Shown: piece after piece, positions 50,925 through 60,088 of the stretch | How positions within the stretch are numbered: the first letter of the stretch is position 1 | How the letters are laid out: every line of letters starts with the position of its first letter | Source: Actinopolymorpha cephalotaxi | GTDB taxonomy: Bacteria > Actinomycetota > Actinomycetes > Propionibacteriales > Actinopolymorphaceae | Assembly (NCBI RefSeq): GCF_013408535.1 | Contig: NZ_JACBZA010000001.1 | Location: 62,001-126,000, forward strand | DNA length: 64,000 nt | Direction of reading: 5' to 3' | Notes under the pieces: generated by a model | Database searches by the model: none | What the model was told of the DNA's origin: nothing | Seen by the model: only the letters and a program-made list of their open reading frames with translations | Made by a program: the position numbers and the translations under genes

Positions 50925-51545
50925 TCACGGGGCCGCGGCCGCCCTTCGGCGGGCCCGGAACGCCGCGACGTTGGCCCGCGAGGAGCACCGGTCGGAGCAG
51001 TAGCGGCGGGAACGGTTGGGGGAGGTGTCCACGAACACCTGGTCACAGCGGCCCGCCTGGCACTCGCCCAGCCGGTCCGGGCCGAGGTCGCAGACCACGA
51101 TCGCGAGCCCCATCAGCCCTTCCGCGGCGAGGGTTTCGGCCACCGAGGACCGGCGTTCGGCGACGTGCAGGTGGAGTCCCTCTCCGCCGTGCCCGGAGAT
51201 GAACGGCGACACCGGGTGACGGGCGAGGAGCTCGTTGAGCCGTTCGACCACCTGGGCGGCGGCGGTGGCGGGGGTGTCAACGGTGTCGGCGGTGGCGGTG
51301 TCCGGGTGGGTCTCCGTCTCCTTGTCCGTTTCGGAGTCCGTTGCGGAGTCCGTTGCGGAGTCCGTGGCCCGGGTGAACACCGGTCGCAGGTCGCGTCGCA
51401 GCCGGCGCAACGTGCGGACGTCGGCCGCGCCGACGCGTTCGGCCAGCCAGGGCCGGTCGGCGAGCAGTGACCGCAGGTCGTCCTCGTCCTCCAGCGGCGC
51501 GTTGACCATGGTCGCCGCGCGTTCGGCGTAACGGAGAAAGTCCAC
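50925..51545 (-). CDS. CGNR zinc-finger protein
   Basis: A 206-residue protein of the ABATE/CGNR family. The N-terminal ABATE-like helical domain contains an unusual acidic linker of repeated Thr-Asp-Ser/Glu (about residues 60-85), encoded by a GTTGCGGAGTCC tandem repeat. The C-terminal finger has CQAGRCDQVFVDTSPNRSRRYCSDRCSSRANVAAFRARR in segments, with four cysteines and the CxxR variant of CGNR (CSSR). Such proteins are presumed transcription factors. The start is probably the GTG at 51545. Confidence 0.88.
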   Translation of the reverse strand: MDFLRYAERAATMVNAPLEDEDDLRSLLADRPWLAERVGAADVRTLRRLRRDLRPVFTRATDSATDSATDSETDKETETHPDTATADTVDTPATAAAQVVERLNELLARHPVSPFISGHGGEGLHLHVAERRSSVAETLAAEGLMGLAIVVCDLGPDRLGECQAGRCDQVFVDTSPNRSRRYCSDRCSSRANVAAFRARRRAAAAP

Positions 51546-51631
51546 TTGTGCACCTTACTCCACGCCTCTAAGGTGTAATCCTCACAAGCCGACTATGGCT
51601 GTTACTGTTGCTCAGGATGCCAGGAGAGACC

Positions 51632-52450
51632 ATGGGACCGACCGCCCGGACGACCGCCGAGACGACCACCGAGCAGCCCGCGCGGTGGAGCAGTCGGCAG
51701 ACCAGTTGGGACCGGCAGCAGGAGGCGTACCTGCCCGACCGCGAGCAGCGGTTCGCCGCGCTGCTGGACGTCGTGGAGGCGACCCGCGGTGAGCAGCCGC
51801 GGGTGCTCGACCTGGCCTGCGGCACCGCCTCGATCACCGGCCGGCTGCTGGCCCGGCTCCCGGGCGCCACCAGCGTCGCGGTCGACCTCGACCCCGCCCT
51901 GCTCCGGATCGCCGCGGGCACCCACGCCGGCGACGAGCGGGTGCGGATCGTGCGCGCCGACCTGGGTACGCCGGACTGGGTGCGGGCGGTAACCGACGCC
52001 GCTCCGGAGGTCGCCCACGGCGGTTTCGACGCGGTGCTCACCGCCACCGCGTTGCACTGGCTGACCCCGGAACGCCAGCGTGCGCTGTACGCCGAGGTGG
52101 CCGGGCTGCTCGCGCCGGGCGGGGTGTTCTGCAACGCCGACCACATGCCCGACCCGGGCCTACCGGCTTTGACCGGCCGGCTCGGGCAGTGGCGGGACGC
52201 CCGCCGGGAGAGCCTGTACGCCGAGGGGACAGCGCTGTCCTGGTCGCAGTGGTGGGACGCCGCGCGCTCGGCGCCCGAGCTCGCCGACGCCGTGGCCGAA
52301 CGCGACGCGATCTTCGCCGCCTCGCACGGCAGCTCCGAGTCGATGCCGCCGTACACCACGCATCTGGACTACCTGCGGGCCGCGGGCTTCGCCGAGGTGG
52401 GGCTGGTCTGGCGCGGGCTGACCGACGCCGCGTTCGCCGCCGTCCGCTGA
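51632..52450 (+). CDS. Class I SAM-dependent methyltransferase
   Basis: A 272-residue methyltransferase. The SAM-binding motif I is VLDLACGTASITG, followed by SVAVDLDPALL (acidic loop) and RIVRADLGTP. LTATALHWLTPERQRALYAEV is a later motif seen in methyltransferases acting on small molecules. The substrate is unknown. ATG 51632 is preferred because AGGAG lies 5 bases upstream; ATG 51617 would add 5 residues. It is transcribed divergently from the CGNR gene, which may regulate it. Confidence 0.87.
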   Translation: MGPTARTTAETTTEQPARWSSRQTSWDRQQEAYLPDREQRFAALLDVVEATRGEQPRVLDLACGTASITGRLLARLPGATSVAVDLDPALLRIAAGTHAGDERVRIVRADLGTPDWVRAVTDAAPEVAHGGFDAVLTATALHWLTPERQRALYAEVAGLLAPGGVFCNADHMPDPGLPALTGRLGQWRDARRESLYAEGTALSWSQWWDAARSAPELADAVAERDAIFAASHGSSESMPPYTTHLDYLRAAGFAEVGLVWRGLTDAAFAAVR

Positions 52451-52529
52451 CCGATGACCGGGCCGTCCGTTGGCCGATGACCGGCGGACGGGGAGACCGG
52501 AGGCGCCCGGGACGGGTAGCGTGCGGTGC

Positions 52530-52976
52530 ATGCTGGCCCGTGATCTGGTCGAGGACTATCCGTCGGTCCACGTCGACGACGACGCCCTGGACGCCGCCCG
52601 GCTGATGGGCGAGCACCGCCTGCCCGGCCTGGTGGTGACCGGCGACGGCGGCCGCCCGATCGCCGTGCTCCCCGCCTCGCAGGTGGTGCGGTTCGTCATC
52701 CCGGGGTACGTCCAGGAGGATCCCTCGCTGGCCCGGGTGCTGGACGAGCGGGCGGCCGACCGGATCGTCAACGAACTCGCCGGCCGCAAAGTCGGAGATC
52801 TCCTGCCGCCGCGGACCAAGGACCTTCCGGTGCTGCACGGCGACGACACGGTGCTGGAGCTGGCCGCGGTGATGGCCCGGCTGCGCTGCCCGCTGGTCGC
52901 CATCGTCGACGACGACAGCGTGCTGGGCGTGGTCACCGCGTCCAGGCTGCTGTCGCTGTCCCTGCACAGCGGATGA
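52530..52976 (+). CDS. CBS-domain pair protein
   Basis: A 148-residue protein that is a single Bateman module (two CBS motifs): MLARDLVEDYPSVHVDDDALDAA (in pieces) ... GLVVTGDGGRPIAVLP and RKVGDLLPP ... PLVAIVDDDSVLGVVTASRLL. Such modules sense adenosine nucleotides. The TAGCGT hexamer at 52517-52522 is 7 bases before the ATG, suggesting a leaderless mRNA. Its stop begins the 17-bp repeat that carries the start of the ArsB/NhaD transporter, so the two are linked and the CBS protein probably regulates that transporter by sensing nucleotide level. Confidence 0.9.
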   Translation: MLARDLVEDYPSVHVDDDALDAARLMGEHRLPGLVVTGDGGRPIAVLPASQVVRFVIPGYVQEDPSLARVLDERAADRIVNELAGRKVGDLLPPRTKDLPVLHGDDTVLELAAVMARLRCPLVAIVDDDSVLGVVTASRLLSLSLHSG

Positions 52977-53018
52977 GCCTGCACGCCTGATGAGTCTGCA
53001 CACCAGATGAGCCTGTGG
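52972..53018 (+). repeat. 17-bp tandem copies carrying stop/start overlaps
   Basis: GATGAGCCTGCACGCCT, GATGAGTCTGCACACCA and a third partial copy follow each other. The CBS stop overlaps the first ATG (ATGA); a 5-residue reading frame (52973-52990) ends in TGATG, starting a 6-residue frame (52990-53010) whose stop overlaps the transporter ATG (53007). No ribosome site precedes the transporter, so ribosomes may be handed on along this chain. Confidence 0.8.
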
Positions 53019-54290
53019 ATCGCGGTCGCCGCGTTCGTCGTCGCCTACACCCTGATCGCCACCGAACGCGTTCCCCGGCTGGCCGCCGCCCTCGGCGGAG
53101 CCGGTGTCGTACTGGCGCTGGGGATCGTCGGCGCGCACGACGTCTTCTACTCGGCCGAGAGCGGCATCGACTGGAACGTCGTGTTCCTGCTTCTCGGCAT
53201 GATGATCATCGTCGGGGTGCTCCGCCAGACCGGCATCTTCGAGTTCCTCGCCATCTGGGCGGCCAAACGGGCGCGGGGCCGGCCCTACCGCGTCCTGGTG
53301 CTGCTGTGCCTGCTCACCGCGGTGGCCTCGGCGCTGCTGGACAACGTGACGACCGTGCTGCTGATCGCGCCGGTCACGTTGCTGGTGTGCCAGCGGATCG
53401 GCGTACGCCCCGAACCCTTCCTGGTCGCGGAGGTGCTCGCCTCCAACATCGGCGGCACCTCGACGCTGGTCGGTGATCCGCCGAACATCATCATCGCCAG
53501 CCGCGCCGGCCTGTCGTTCAACGACTTCCTCGTCAACCTGGCGCCGTTCATCGTGGTCCTGCTGGTGGTCTTCCTCGGGCTGTGCAGGTGGCTGTTCCGG
53601 CGCGCGTTCGAAGCCGACCCCGAACGCGTGGCCGAGGTGATGTCACTGTCCGAACGCGAGGCGATCAGCGACGTCCCCCTGTTGCGCCGCTCGCTCGTGG
53701 TGCTCGCGGGCGTCCTGCTCGGCTTCGTCCTGCACCCCGTCCTGCACGTCGAACCCTCCATCGTCGCGCTGCTCGGCGCCGGGGTGCTGGTCCTGCTCAG
53801 CGGACTGTCGTCCGGCGCCTACCTGGAGGAGGTCGAGTGGGAGACGCTGGTCTTCTTCATGGGCCTGTTCGTGATGGTCGGGGCCCTGGTGAAGGTCGGC
53901 GTGATCGACACCATCGCGCACTGGCTGGCGGAGGCGACCGGCGGGAAGGCCGCGCTGGCGATCGGCGTCGTGCTGGTCGGGTCGGCGCTGCTGTCGGCGA
54001 TCGTGGACAACATCCCGTTCGTGGCCACGATGGCGCCGGTGGTCGCCGAGCTCACCGGACCGCACGGCCCGCTCGCCGGGCAGACCGGCCTGTGGTGGGC
54101 GCTCGCGCTGGGCGCGGACCTGGGCGGCAACGCCACCGCCGTCGGCGCCAGCGCCAACGTCGTCGCTCTCGGGATCGCCAAACGCAACGGCTTCCCGATC
54201 AGTTTCTGGGAGTTCACGAAGTACGGCGCGCTGGTCGCCGCGATCTCGGTCGCGCTGGCGCTGCCGTACCTCCTGCTCCGCTACGCCTGA
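53007..54290 (+). CDS. ArsB/NhaD-type transporter (SLC13-like)
   Basis: A 427-residue membrane protein with about 11-12 helices in two inverted halves. Each half has the family's DN-T motif: LLDNVTTVLLIAPVTLLV and SAIVDNIPFVATMAPVV. The NIGGTSTLVGDPPNIIIAS segment and GADLGGNATAVGASANVVA are the re-entrant loops. This is the ArsB/NhaD group of the ion-transporter superfamily; sodium/proton exchange or a carboxylate or arsenite role are possible. No ars genes are nearby. The preceding CBS protein is likely a regulatory partner, through the unusual chained overlap. Confidence 0.88.
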   Translation: MSLWIAVAAFVVAYTLIATERVPRLAAALGGAGVVLALGIVGAHDVFYSAESGIDWNVVFLLLGMMIIVGVLRQTGIFEFLAIWAAKRARGRPYRVLVLLCLLTAVASALLDNVTTVLLIAPVTLLVCQRIGVRPEPFLVAEVLASNIGGTSTLVGDPPNIIIASRAGLSFNDFLVNLAPFIVVLLVVFLGLCRWLFRRAFEADPERVAEVMSLSEREAISDVPLLRRSLVVLAGVLLGFVLHPVLHVEPSIVALLGAGVLVLLSGLSSGAYLEEVEWETLVFFMGLFVMVGALVKVGVIDTIAHWLAEATGGKAALAIGVVLVGSALLSAIVDNIPFVATMAPVVAELTGPHGPLAGQTGLWWALALGADLGGNATAVGASANVVALGIAKRNGFPISFWEFTKYGALVAAISVALALPYLLLRYA

Positions 54291-54315
54291 CCCGGACGTG
54301 CCAGGCTTGGCGCTG

Positions 54316-55188
54316 ATGAACGCGACCCCTACCCCCGACTCCCGGCCCGCCGCCGTGCCCGACCCGGCGGCCGGCCTCGAGTCCGCCCCGGCACCCGAGC
54401 GGTGCCGTGCGGTGATCTGCGACCTGGACGGCACCGTCTACCTGTCCGGCCGACCGGTGCCGGGCGCGGTGGAGGCGCTGGCCCGCCTGCGGGCCGACGG
54501 CGTGCGGGTGCTGTTCGTCTCCAACAACCCGCTGCGCGACCCCGTGTCGTACGCCGAACGGCTCACCGGGCTGGGCATCACCGCCACCGCCGACGACATC
54601 CTCACCTCCGGTGTGGTGATGGGCCGCTGGCTCGCCGAGGAGACCCCCGGCGCGAAGGTCTACCTGCTCGGCGAGGACAGCCTGCGCCGCGAGCTCACCG
54701 CCGCCGGCGCGGTGCTGGTGGACAGCGGCGACCAGGCCGAGGTGGTGGTGGCGTCCTTCGACCGGACGTTCCGGTACGAGACGTGGCTGGAGGCGTTCAA
54801 CGCGCTGCGGGCCGGGGCGCGGTTCGTGGCCACCAACCCCGACCCGACCTGCCCGGTGGAGGGCGGCGAGGTGCCCGACTGCGGCGGCATCATCGCGGCT
54901 CTGGAAGCGACCACCGGACGCCGGGTGGAGGCGGTGGCCGGCAAGCCGTCGCCGCTGATGCTGGCCGCCGCCCTCGAACGCCTCGGCTGCGCGCCGGAGG
55001 AGGTCGTGGTGGTCGGCGACCGGCCGGGCACCGACATCGAGCTCGGCCACCGGGGTGGCGTGGCGACCGCTCTGGTGCTCACCGGCATCACCGACCGGGC
55101 GGCCGCGGCGGCACTGCGGCCGGCGCCGACGTTCGTCCTGGACAGCATCGCCGAGCTTCCGGACGCGCTGGCCGGCCCCAGAGGCTGA
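54316..55188 (+). CDS. HAD-IIA-family sugar phosphatase
   Basis: A 290-residue HAD phosphatase of the NagD/IIA type. HAD motif I is CDLDGTVYLSG, motif II is FVSNNPLRD, the Lys of motif III is in VAGKPSPLML, and motif IV is VVGDRPGTDIELG. The IIA cap domain is between motif II and III. Known substrates of the group are sugar phosphates, 4-nitrophenyl phosphate or UMP. ATG 54316 is preferred over GTG 54298. It runs toward the minus-strand DUF3152 gene and may be in one unit with the transporter. Confidence 0.9.
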   Translation: MNATPTPDSRPAAVPDPAAGLESAPAPERCRAVICDLDGTVYLSGRPVPGAVEALARLRADGVRVLFVSNNPLRDPVSYAERLTGLGITATADDILTSGVVMGRWLAEETPGAKVYLLGEDSLRRELTAAGAVLVDSGDQAEVVVASFDRTFRYETWLEAFNALRAGARFVATNPDPTCPVEGGEVPDCGGIIAALEATTGRRVEAVAGKPSPLMLAAALERLGCAPEEVVVVGDRPGTDIELGHRGGVATALVLTGITDRAAAAALRPAPTFVLDSIAELPDALAGPRG

Positions 55189-55196
55189 GAGCCGGC

Positions 55197-56087
55197 TCAC
55201 AACTCCGAGGGCAGCGGCCAGGCGTTGGCCTTGCAGGCGCCGACGCTCTTGGTCTGCTGCATCATCACCGGCGCCGGCTTGCCGGGCCCCGGGCAGCGGG
55301 CGTGGCTCTCGCCGAGCGCGTGCCCGACCTCGTGGTTGACGACGTACCGGCGGTACTTCAGGACGTCTCCACCGAACGCTGGTACGGCGCCCGCCCACCG
55401 GCGCGCGTTGATCGCCACGTGGTCGCCCATCCGGCAGGAGAGTTCGCCGCCGGTGCCCAGCGGCGCGCAGAGCTTGTCCGTGGTGTCCGGTGACGCGATC
55501 ACGATGCGCAGGTCGAACTTCTCACCGGAGACGCGTTCGAACCTCGCCCGGCCCGCCGCGGCCCAGCTGCGCCGGTCGGCGAGGGTCGCGTCGACGACGC
55601 GGGCGACGTCGGCCGGGCGCCAGGGCAGGGAGTCCTCCACCTCGACCCGGTAGCGCACGACCCGGCCGGTTCCGAACTGCCCGGCGTGTCCCGGCGCCGC
55701 AACCAGCACCCCCGACCCCTTCTCGGCGACGGTCACCGGACTCGGGGCGGACTCGGGGGCCGGCCGCGCGGTCGCCGGGGTGGTACGCCCGTCGCTGCGG
55801 GAGACCCGGTCCGGTGCACCGCGCAGGGCCGACCGGACTCCCTCCGACGCCGCGTTGCCGTCGGTGTCTCCGGAACCGTTCGAGTCGTCCGCGTTGCCGG
55901 CGCCGCTGGTCCGGTCCGCCGCGTCGAGCATCCGCGCGGAGGCGTCCCGGTCGAACGGGTTCGTCGGCGCCAGGCCGCGCAGGCCGGCGATCAGGGCGAC
56001 CGCGACCACCGCGGCCGAGGCGAGCACGGTGAGTGACCGCCGGAGCCGTCGGCGTCGCCGGAGTCGCCACTCCTTACGACTGACCAT
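55197..56087 (-). CDS. DUF3152 exported or anchored protein
   Basis: A 296-residue protein. A strongly basic start (MVSRKEWRLRRRRRLRRS) and one hydrophobic helix (LTVLASAAVVAVALIAG) precede a Gly/Asp/Ser low-complexity region and a DUF3152 domain (from about 145). The domain carries HEVGHALGES, like the zincin HExxH motif, and CPGPGKPAPVMMQQ. It is a common actinobacterial exported family of unknown function; the HExxH-like stretch suggests a metallopeptidase. The signal probably acts as a membrane anchor. It is convergent with the HAD gene. Confidence 0.9.
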   Translation of the reverse strand: MVSRKEWRLRRRRRLRRSLTVLASAAVVAVALIAGLRGLAPTNPFDRDASARMLDAADRTSGAGNADDSNGSGDTDGNAASEGVRSALRGAPDRVSRSDGRTTPATARPAPESAPSPVTVAEKGSGVLVAAPGHAGQFGTGRVVRYRVEVEDSLPWRPADVARVVDATLADRRSWAAAGRARFERVSGEKFDLRIVIASPDTTDKLCAPLGTGGELSCRMGDHVAINARRWAGAVPAFGGDVLKYRRYVVNHEVGHALGESHARCPGPGKPAPVMMQQTKSVGACKANAWPLPSEL

Positions 56088-56154
56088 CTACGTCCGGCTC
56101 CCCTCCGTGCGAACCCGGGGGAACCCTAGTCGACCACTGTTCGGCATCGGCGGA

Positions 56155-58425
56155 CTAGTCGACCGGAGCCGCGCCGGTGATGCGGTGCAACGCGAACGTG
56201 CGCGCCTCACCGGCGGCATGGTCGTACGCCGTCAGCCAGCCACCGTCGATGCGTACCGGATCGACGATGCGATCCAGGGCACCCCCCTGCTGGTCCACAT
56301 ACCCCATCCACACCGACCAGCCACCTGCCAGCGCGGCCCGGAGAACGTCGACGGCCTCACCCGAAGGCGTTCGGCGCAACTGTCCGACAGCCGCGCCCGC
56401 CGGCCGGGACGCGCGCGCCCGGTCACCGGCCCGGACGGCCCGGACCGCGGCCGCCAGCACCTCTGGTTCGGGCGTACGGCTGCCCGCCGTGACCGGCGTG
56501 CGCTGCGGGGTTTCCGCCGTACGCCCGACCCGGGTCTCGCTGAGCATCAGCGCACCGTCGGCGGTTTCGGGAACCGGGGAGAAGCCGAGCGCGCGGAGCT
56601 CGTCGACCAGGGCGCGTACGGGCTGGCGGGCCACCACCACGGTCGGTGCGATCCGGCGGAGCCCGAGGGCGGCCGTACGACGGTCGGCGAGTACGGCGTC
56701 CAGCAGGGCCGGGTCGTCGCAGCGCAGGTAGGCGGTCGCGGACCCCGCCCGCAGGTGGCCGTGCCGGCGGGCGACGTCGTCGACGAGGTACGACAGCGGC
56801 TGGGGCACCGGCGTCGCGGAATGGTGGGCGAGCAGCTCGTGCAGCTCGGCGGCGGTGCGGCCGGCGTCCAGCGCGCGGCGTACGGAACTCTCGGTGAAGC
56901 GGTAGACGGTGGCGCCGCCGTGGGACTCCGCGTCCGCCATCGCGGCCAGCGACCTGGCGAGCTCTGGGCGCAGTGGTCCGGGCGCGACGGCGGTGAGGTC
57001 GGCCTGCAGGAGTACGTGGTCGACGGGTTCGGGCAGGTGCGGGCCGAGCGCGGCGGCGGCCGCCTCCTCACCGGTTGCCGCACCCGACGTCAGCGCGCGC
57101 CCGTGGCCGGCCAGCGCGCCGAGCCCGGTGACGCCCCACGCCGACGCCTCCTCCAGTGTCCAGGCGACGAGCTGTTCCACGAACGCGGTCATCCGCCGGG
57201 GCCGCCGCCAGCGCACCCACGCGGTGACCGTCTCCGTGCCCGGCGCCGTACCCGCGTCGGCCTCGGCCAGGGCGGCGAGCACCAGCCGGCGGATGCCGGG
57301 GGCGACGGAGCGTTCCAGTTCCGCCGACAGCGCCTGCCGCGGCCGGTCGCGTTCGTCCCGGCTGCCGACCAGTGCGGCCACGCGGGGGGAGTCCAGCCAG
57401 GCGGTGGCGAGGCGTGCCCAGCGGTGTTCGGTGTCCAGGGCGAGCCAGCTGTCGTACGCCGGTGTCGGCAGCCAGGAGTCGTCCTCGCCGACGGCCACCA
57501 GGCCGGCCGCGAACGCCGTCTCCAGCAACAGCGCCGCGCTCGGCTCGGGTACGCCGAGAACGCCGGCGGTGCGCCGCAGGTCGCGGACGCCGAGGCCACC
57601 CGCGCGCAGCACCGGCGGCGGGTCCGCACCCCACGCGTCCAGCAGCTGCTCGACCTGGCGTACGACCTCCAGCGTGGTGCCGGCCGCGGTGCGGTCGACC
57701 AGCGCGGGGTCGCGAGTGGTGCCCTCCAGCGTGGGCGGGGTCAGCTGCTCGGCCGGGTAGAGCCGGCCACCGCGCAGGTGCAGGCCGACCTCGCGCGGCA
57801 GCACCACCGACCGTGCGTCCGCCGCGGTGAGCAGGCCGCGGGCACGCAACCGTTCGACGGGAGTACGCGCGGTCTCCACCGTGACCGGCCGGTCGGCGGC
57901 GGTCACGATCCCGACGGGCGGCCCGGCGGCGAGTCGTTCCGCCACCGCCCGGGCCTCCGGCCCCGCCTCGGCCAGCAGTGCGGCGATCCGCTCGTCGCCC
58001 GCGAGGTCGTCGAGGTCGGCGGGCGGGCCGAGACCCGCGGGGTACGGGCCGAGCAGGTCCGCCAGCGCGACGGGTACTTCCAGGGCGTCCCTCGGACCCC
58101 ACACCAGGCCGAGGCCGCGCAGCTGCGCCAACGTCTCCTTGACACGGGCGTCCGGCAGGCCGGCCAGCGTGCGGACCGCGGCCTCGGGAGCCGGCCGGGG
58201 GAGTACGACGAACGCCTCGAGCACCGCGAGGGCCCGCCGGTCGAGCTGGTCGAGCGTGCGGGCCAGCGAGCTGCGGGTGGTGGAACGGGACGCGAGCTGG
58301 GCGAGGTCGGACGGCAGCGGCGTCATCAGGTCGGGGCGGTTGCGGAGCAGTTCCGCGAGCGCGTCGTCGTCGAACCCGCGCAACGTCTCGGGTAGCGTCG
58401 CGGGGCGCGAGGTGGATCTGGGCAT
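56155..58425 (-). CDS. Helicase-associated WYL-domain protein
   Basis: A 756-residue protein of the helicase-associated family, the partner of bacterial XPB helicase. It has a long Leu/Ala/Arg-rich helical body and a C-terminal WYL-like domain (about 675-756): VDVLRAALAGGWSVWMGYVDQQGG, RIVDPVRIDGGWLTAYDHAAGE and ALHRITGA. WYL domains bind ligands or nucleic acid. In mycobacteria the gene lies beside the XPB helicase gene; here 5.4 kb separates them. It probably helps XPB in repair. Its ATG at 58425 lies behind GAGGTG. Confidence 0.9.
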   Translation of the reverse strand: MPRSTSRPATLPETLRGFDDDALAELLRNRPDLMTPLPSDLAQLASRSTTRSSLARTLDQLDRRALAVLEAFVVLPRPAPEAAVRTLAGLPDARVKETLAQLRGLGLVWGPRDALEVPVALADLLGPYPAGLGPPADLDDLAGDERIAALLAEAGPEARAVAERLAAGPPVGIVTAADRPVTVETARTPVERLRARGLLTAADARSVVLPREVGLHLRGGRLYPAEQLTPPTLEGTTRDPALVDRTAAGTTLEVVRQVEQLLDAWGADPPPVLRAGGLGVRDLRRTAGVLGVPEPSAALLLETAFAAGLVAVGEDDSWLPTPAYDSWLALDTEHRWARLATAWLDSPRVAALVGSRDERDRPRQALSAELERSVAPGIRRLVLAALAEADAGTAPGTETVTAWVRWRRPRRMTAFVEQLVAWTLEEASAWGVTGLGALAGHGRALTSGAATGEEAAAAALGPHLPEPVDHVLLQADLTAVAPGPLRPELARSLAAMADAESHGGATVYRFTESSVRRALDAGRTAAELHELLAHHSATPVPQPLSYLVDDVARRHGHLRAGSATAYLRCDDPALLDAVLADRRTAALGLRRIAPTVVVARQPVRALVDELRALGFSPVPETADGALMLSETRVGRTAETPQRTPVTAGSRTPEPEVLAAAVRAVRAGDRARASRPAGAAVGQLRRTPSGEAVDVLRAALAGGWSVWMGYVDQQGGALDRIVDPVRIDGGWLTAYDHAAGEARTFALHRITGAAPVD

Positions 58426-58776
58426 CACCTCAACCGTAGAGCGCGGCGCAAGCGAGTCGCGTTCGGTGTGGCGTACGGCACCTTCGTCCATCCTTCCGGC
58501 CCGGCGACCCCTACCCAGGTCGTAGCAAGGTCCCGACTATCGGGCGACGTCCCGGGTGGGTTCGGACCGGCAGGATCGAGGCGTGGATGATCGGCACCCC
58601 CGCGCACGGACCCTGGGCCACCCTGAGCACCCCTCCAGGGTCACGCGCGGTCGTTCCCTGATGTGGGCCGGCCGCTCCGAACGGCAGCCTGGAACCTGCC
58701 CGACGTCCGACCGCACGTATCACCCGGTCCGTGCCCCGATGATTACCATCCGTCCCGTTCAGGTAGGAGATGACCG
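58426..58776. other. 351-bp divergent gap
   Basis: No gene is supported. An 8-bp inverted repeat with an 18-base loop (GACCCTGG at 58609-58616, CCAGGGTC at 58635-58642) is the only structure I see. Promoters for both flanking genes must lie here, but no convincing -10/-35 pair stands out. AGGAGATG before the flippase GTG is its likely ribosome site. Confidence 0.5.
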
Positions 58777-59940
58777 GTGACCACTCTCGCCCCGGTGCCC
58801 GTCCCGGCCGCGACCTCACGTGCCCCGGGCACGGACGCGCGGCCGCGCCGTGACCTGCCCGCGGGCGGGGTCGCGGTGGCGGACCGGACGCAGACGCCGG
58901 TACGTCCGTCCACTCTCGTGCCCGCCCCCTCCACGGCGGTCCCTTCGCAGGCGGCTCCCTCCACGGCGGCTCCCTCGACGGCCGTGCCGGAGCGACGGCC
59001 CGGAATCCGGTTCTCCTGGCAGCCGCGGCAGCTCCTGCTGCTGGCCGCGGTGGCGGTGCTGGTCAGCGTGCTCGCCTACGCCAACCGGCACGCGATCGAC
59101 CTCGGGCTGTGGCGCTCGCAGCTGAACCTCTGGTGGGCGGGCCTCGCGGTGTTCGGCATGGTCGTCACCCTCGCCGGCAACGCCTGGAACCTCATGGGCG
59201 CGAGCCCGGTGCGGCTGCGGTTCGGTGCGACGTTCGGTGCGCAGCTGGCCGGCTCGCTGGTCCGGATCGTGTCGCCGGCGGCGGTCGGCTCGGCCGCGGT
59301 CAACGTGCAGTACCTCCGCCGCGCCGGCGTCGGCACCTCCGCCTCGGTCGGCACCGTCTCGGTGGCGCAGAGTGTGCAGGTGCTGCTCGCGCTGTGCCTG
59401 TTGCCGCCGGTCGCGTACGCCGCCAACGCCGACGTCGAGCTCCTGGGTGGCGACGTTCTGTGGCTCACTCCGTACGTCGTGGGTGGTCTGGTGGTTCTGC
59501 TGGCCACCGGGCTCCTGGTCCTCCGGCGGTCTCCTCGGCTCACCCGCCGGGCGCGTGCGCTGGTGAAGGAGCTCACCAGGTCGCTGCGCGCGATGGCGGC
59601 GCATCCCCTGCGGGCGCTGGTCAGCCTGACCGGTGCCGTCCTCATTTCCGCCGGCCTGATCACCGCGCTGTGGGCGTCGGTGCACGCGTTCGGCGGTCAC
59701 CTCGCGATCCTCACCGTCGCCGCCGTACTCCTGCTCGGCACCAGCGCCGGCAACGCCGTGCCGGTGCCGGGCGGCCTCGGCACGGTCGACGCCGCGCTGA
59801 CCGCCGCGCTCGCCGCGACCGGCGTCGGGCTCGCGGTGGCACTGCCCGCGGTCGCGCTGTTCCGACTCGTCACGCTGTGGATGCTGTTGCCGGCGGGTGC
59901 GGTGAGTGTCGGCGTGATGCGCCGGCGCGGCCTGTTGTGA
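58777..59940 (+). CDS. LPG_synthase_TM-type flippase/membrane protein
   Basis: A 387-residue membrane protein. The first 70 residues are Pro/Ala/Ser/Thr-rich and soluble; about eight hydrophobic helices follow. The arrangement (FGMVVTLAGNAWNLMGASP, GAQLAGSLVRIVSPAAVGSAAVNVQYLRRAG in pieces, GNAVPVPGGLGTVDAALTAAL) matches the transmembrane part of MprF and AglD-like lipid flippases, without the synthase domain. It may move a lipid-linked sugar or aminoacyl lipid. No partner genes are nearby. GTG 58777 follows AGGAGATGACC. Confidence 0.85.
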   Translation: MTTLAPVPVPAATSRAPGTDARPRRDLPAGGVAVADRTQTPVRPSTLVPAPSTAVPSQAAPSTAAPSTAVPERRPGIRFSWQPRQLLLLAAVAVLVSVLAYANRHAIDLGLWRSQLNLWWAGLAVFGMVVTLAGNAWNLMGASPVRLRFGATFGAQLAGSLVRIVSPAAVGSAAVNVQYLRRAGVGTSASVGTVSVAQSVQVLLALCLLPPVAYAANADVELLGGDVLWLTPYVVGGLVVLLATGLLVLRRSPRLTRRARALVKELTRSLRAMAAHPLRALVSLTGAVLISAGLITALWASVHAFGGHLAILTVAAVLLLGTSAGNAVPVPGGLGTVDAALTAALAATGVGLAVALPAVALFRLVTLWMLLPAGAVSVGVMRRRGLL

Positions 59941-60088
59941 CCGACGACACCGCGACCTGACCGGCGTCCCTCGAACGGATGCGGGTGCGGGCGGACTGGT
60001 CGGGTAGGAAGGACGGGTACCCGATCAGCAGTCATCGATTCCGAGCACCACATCCAGAGCACGGAATCCGAGCACGGAAGGAGCCCCC

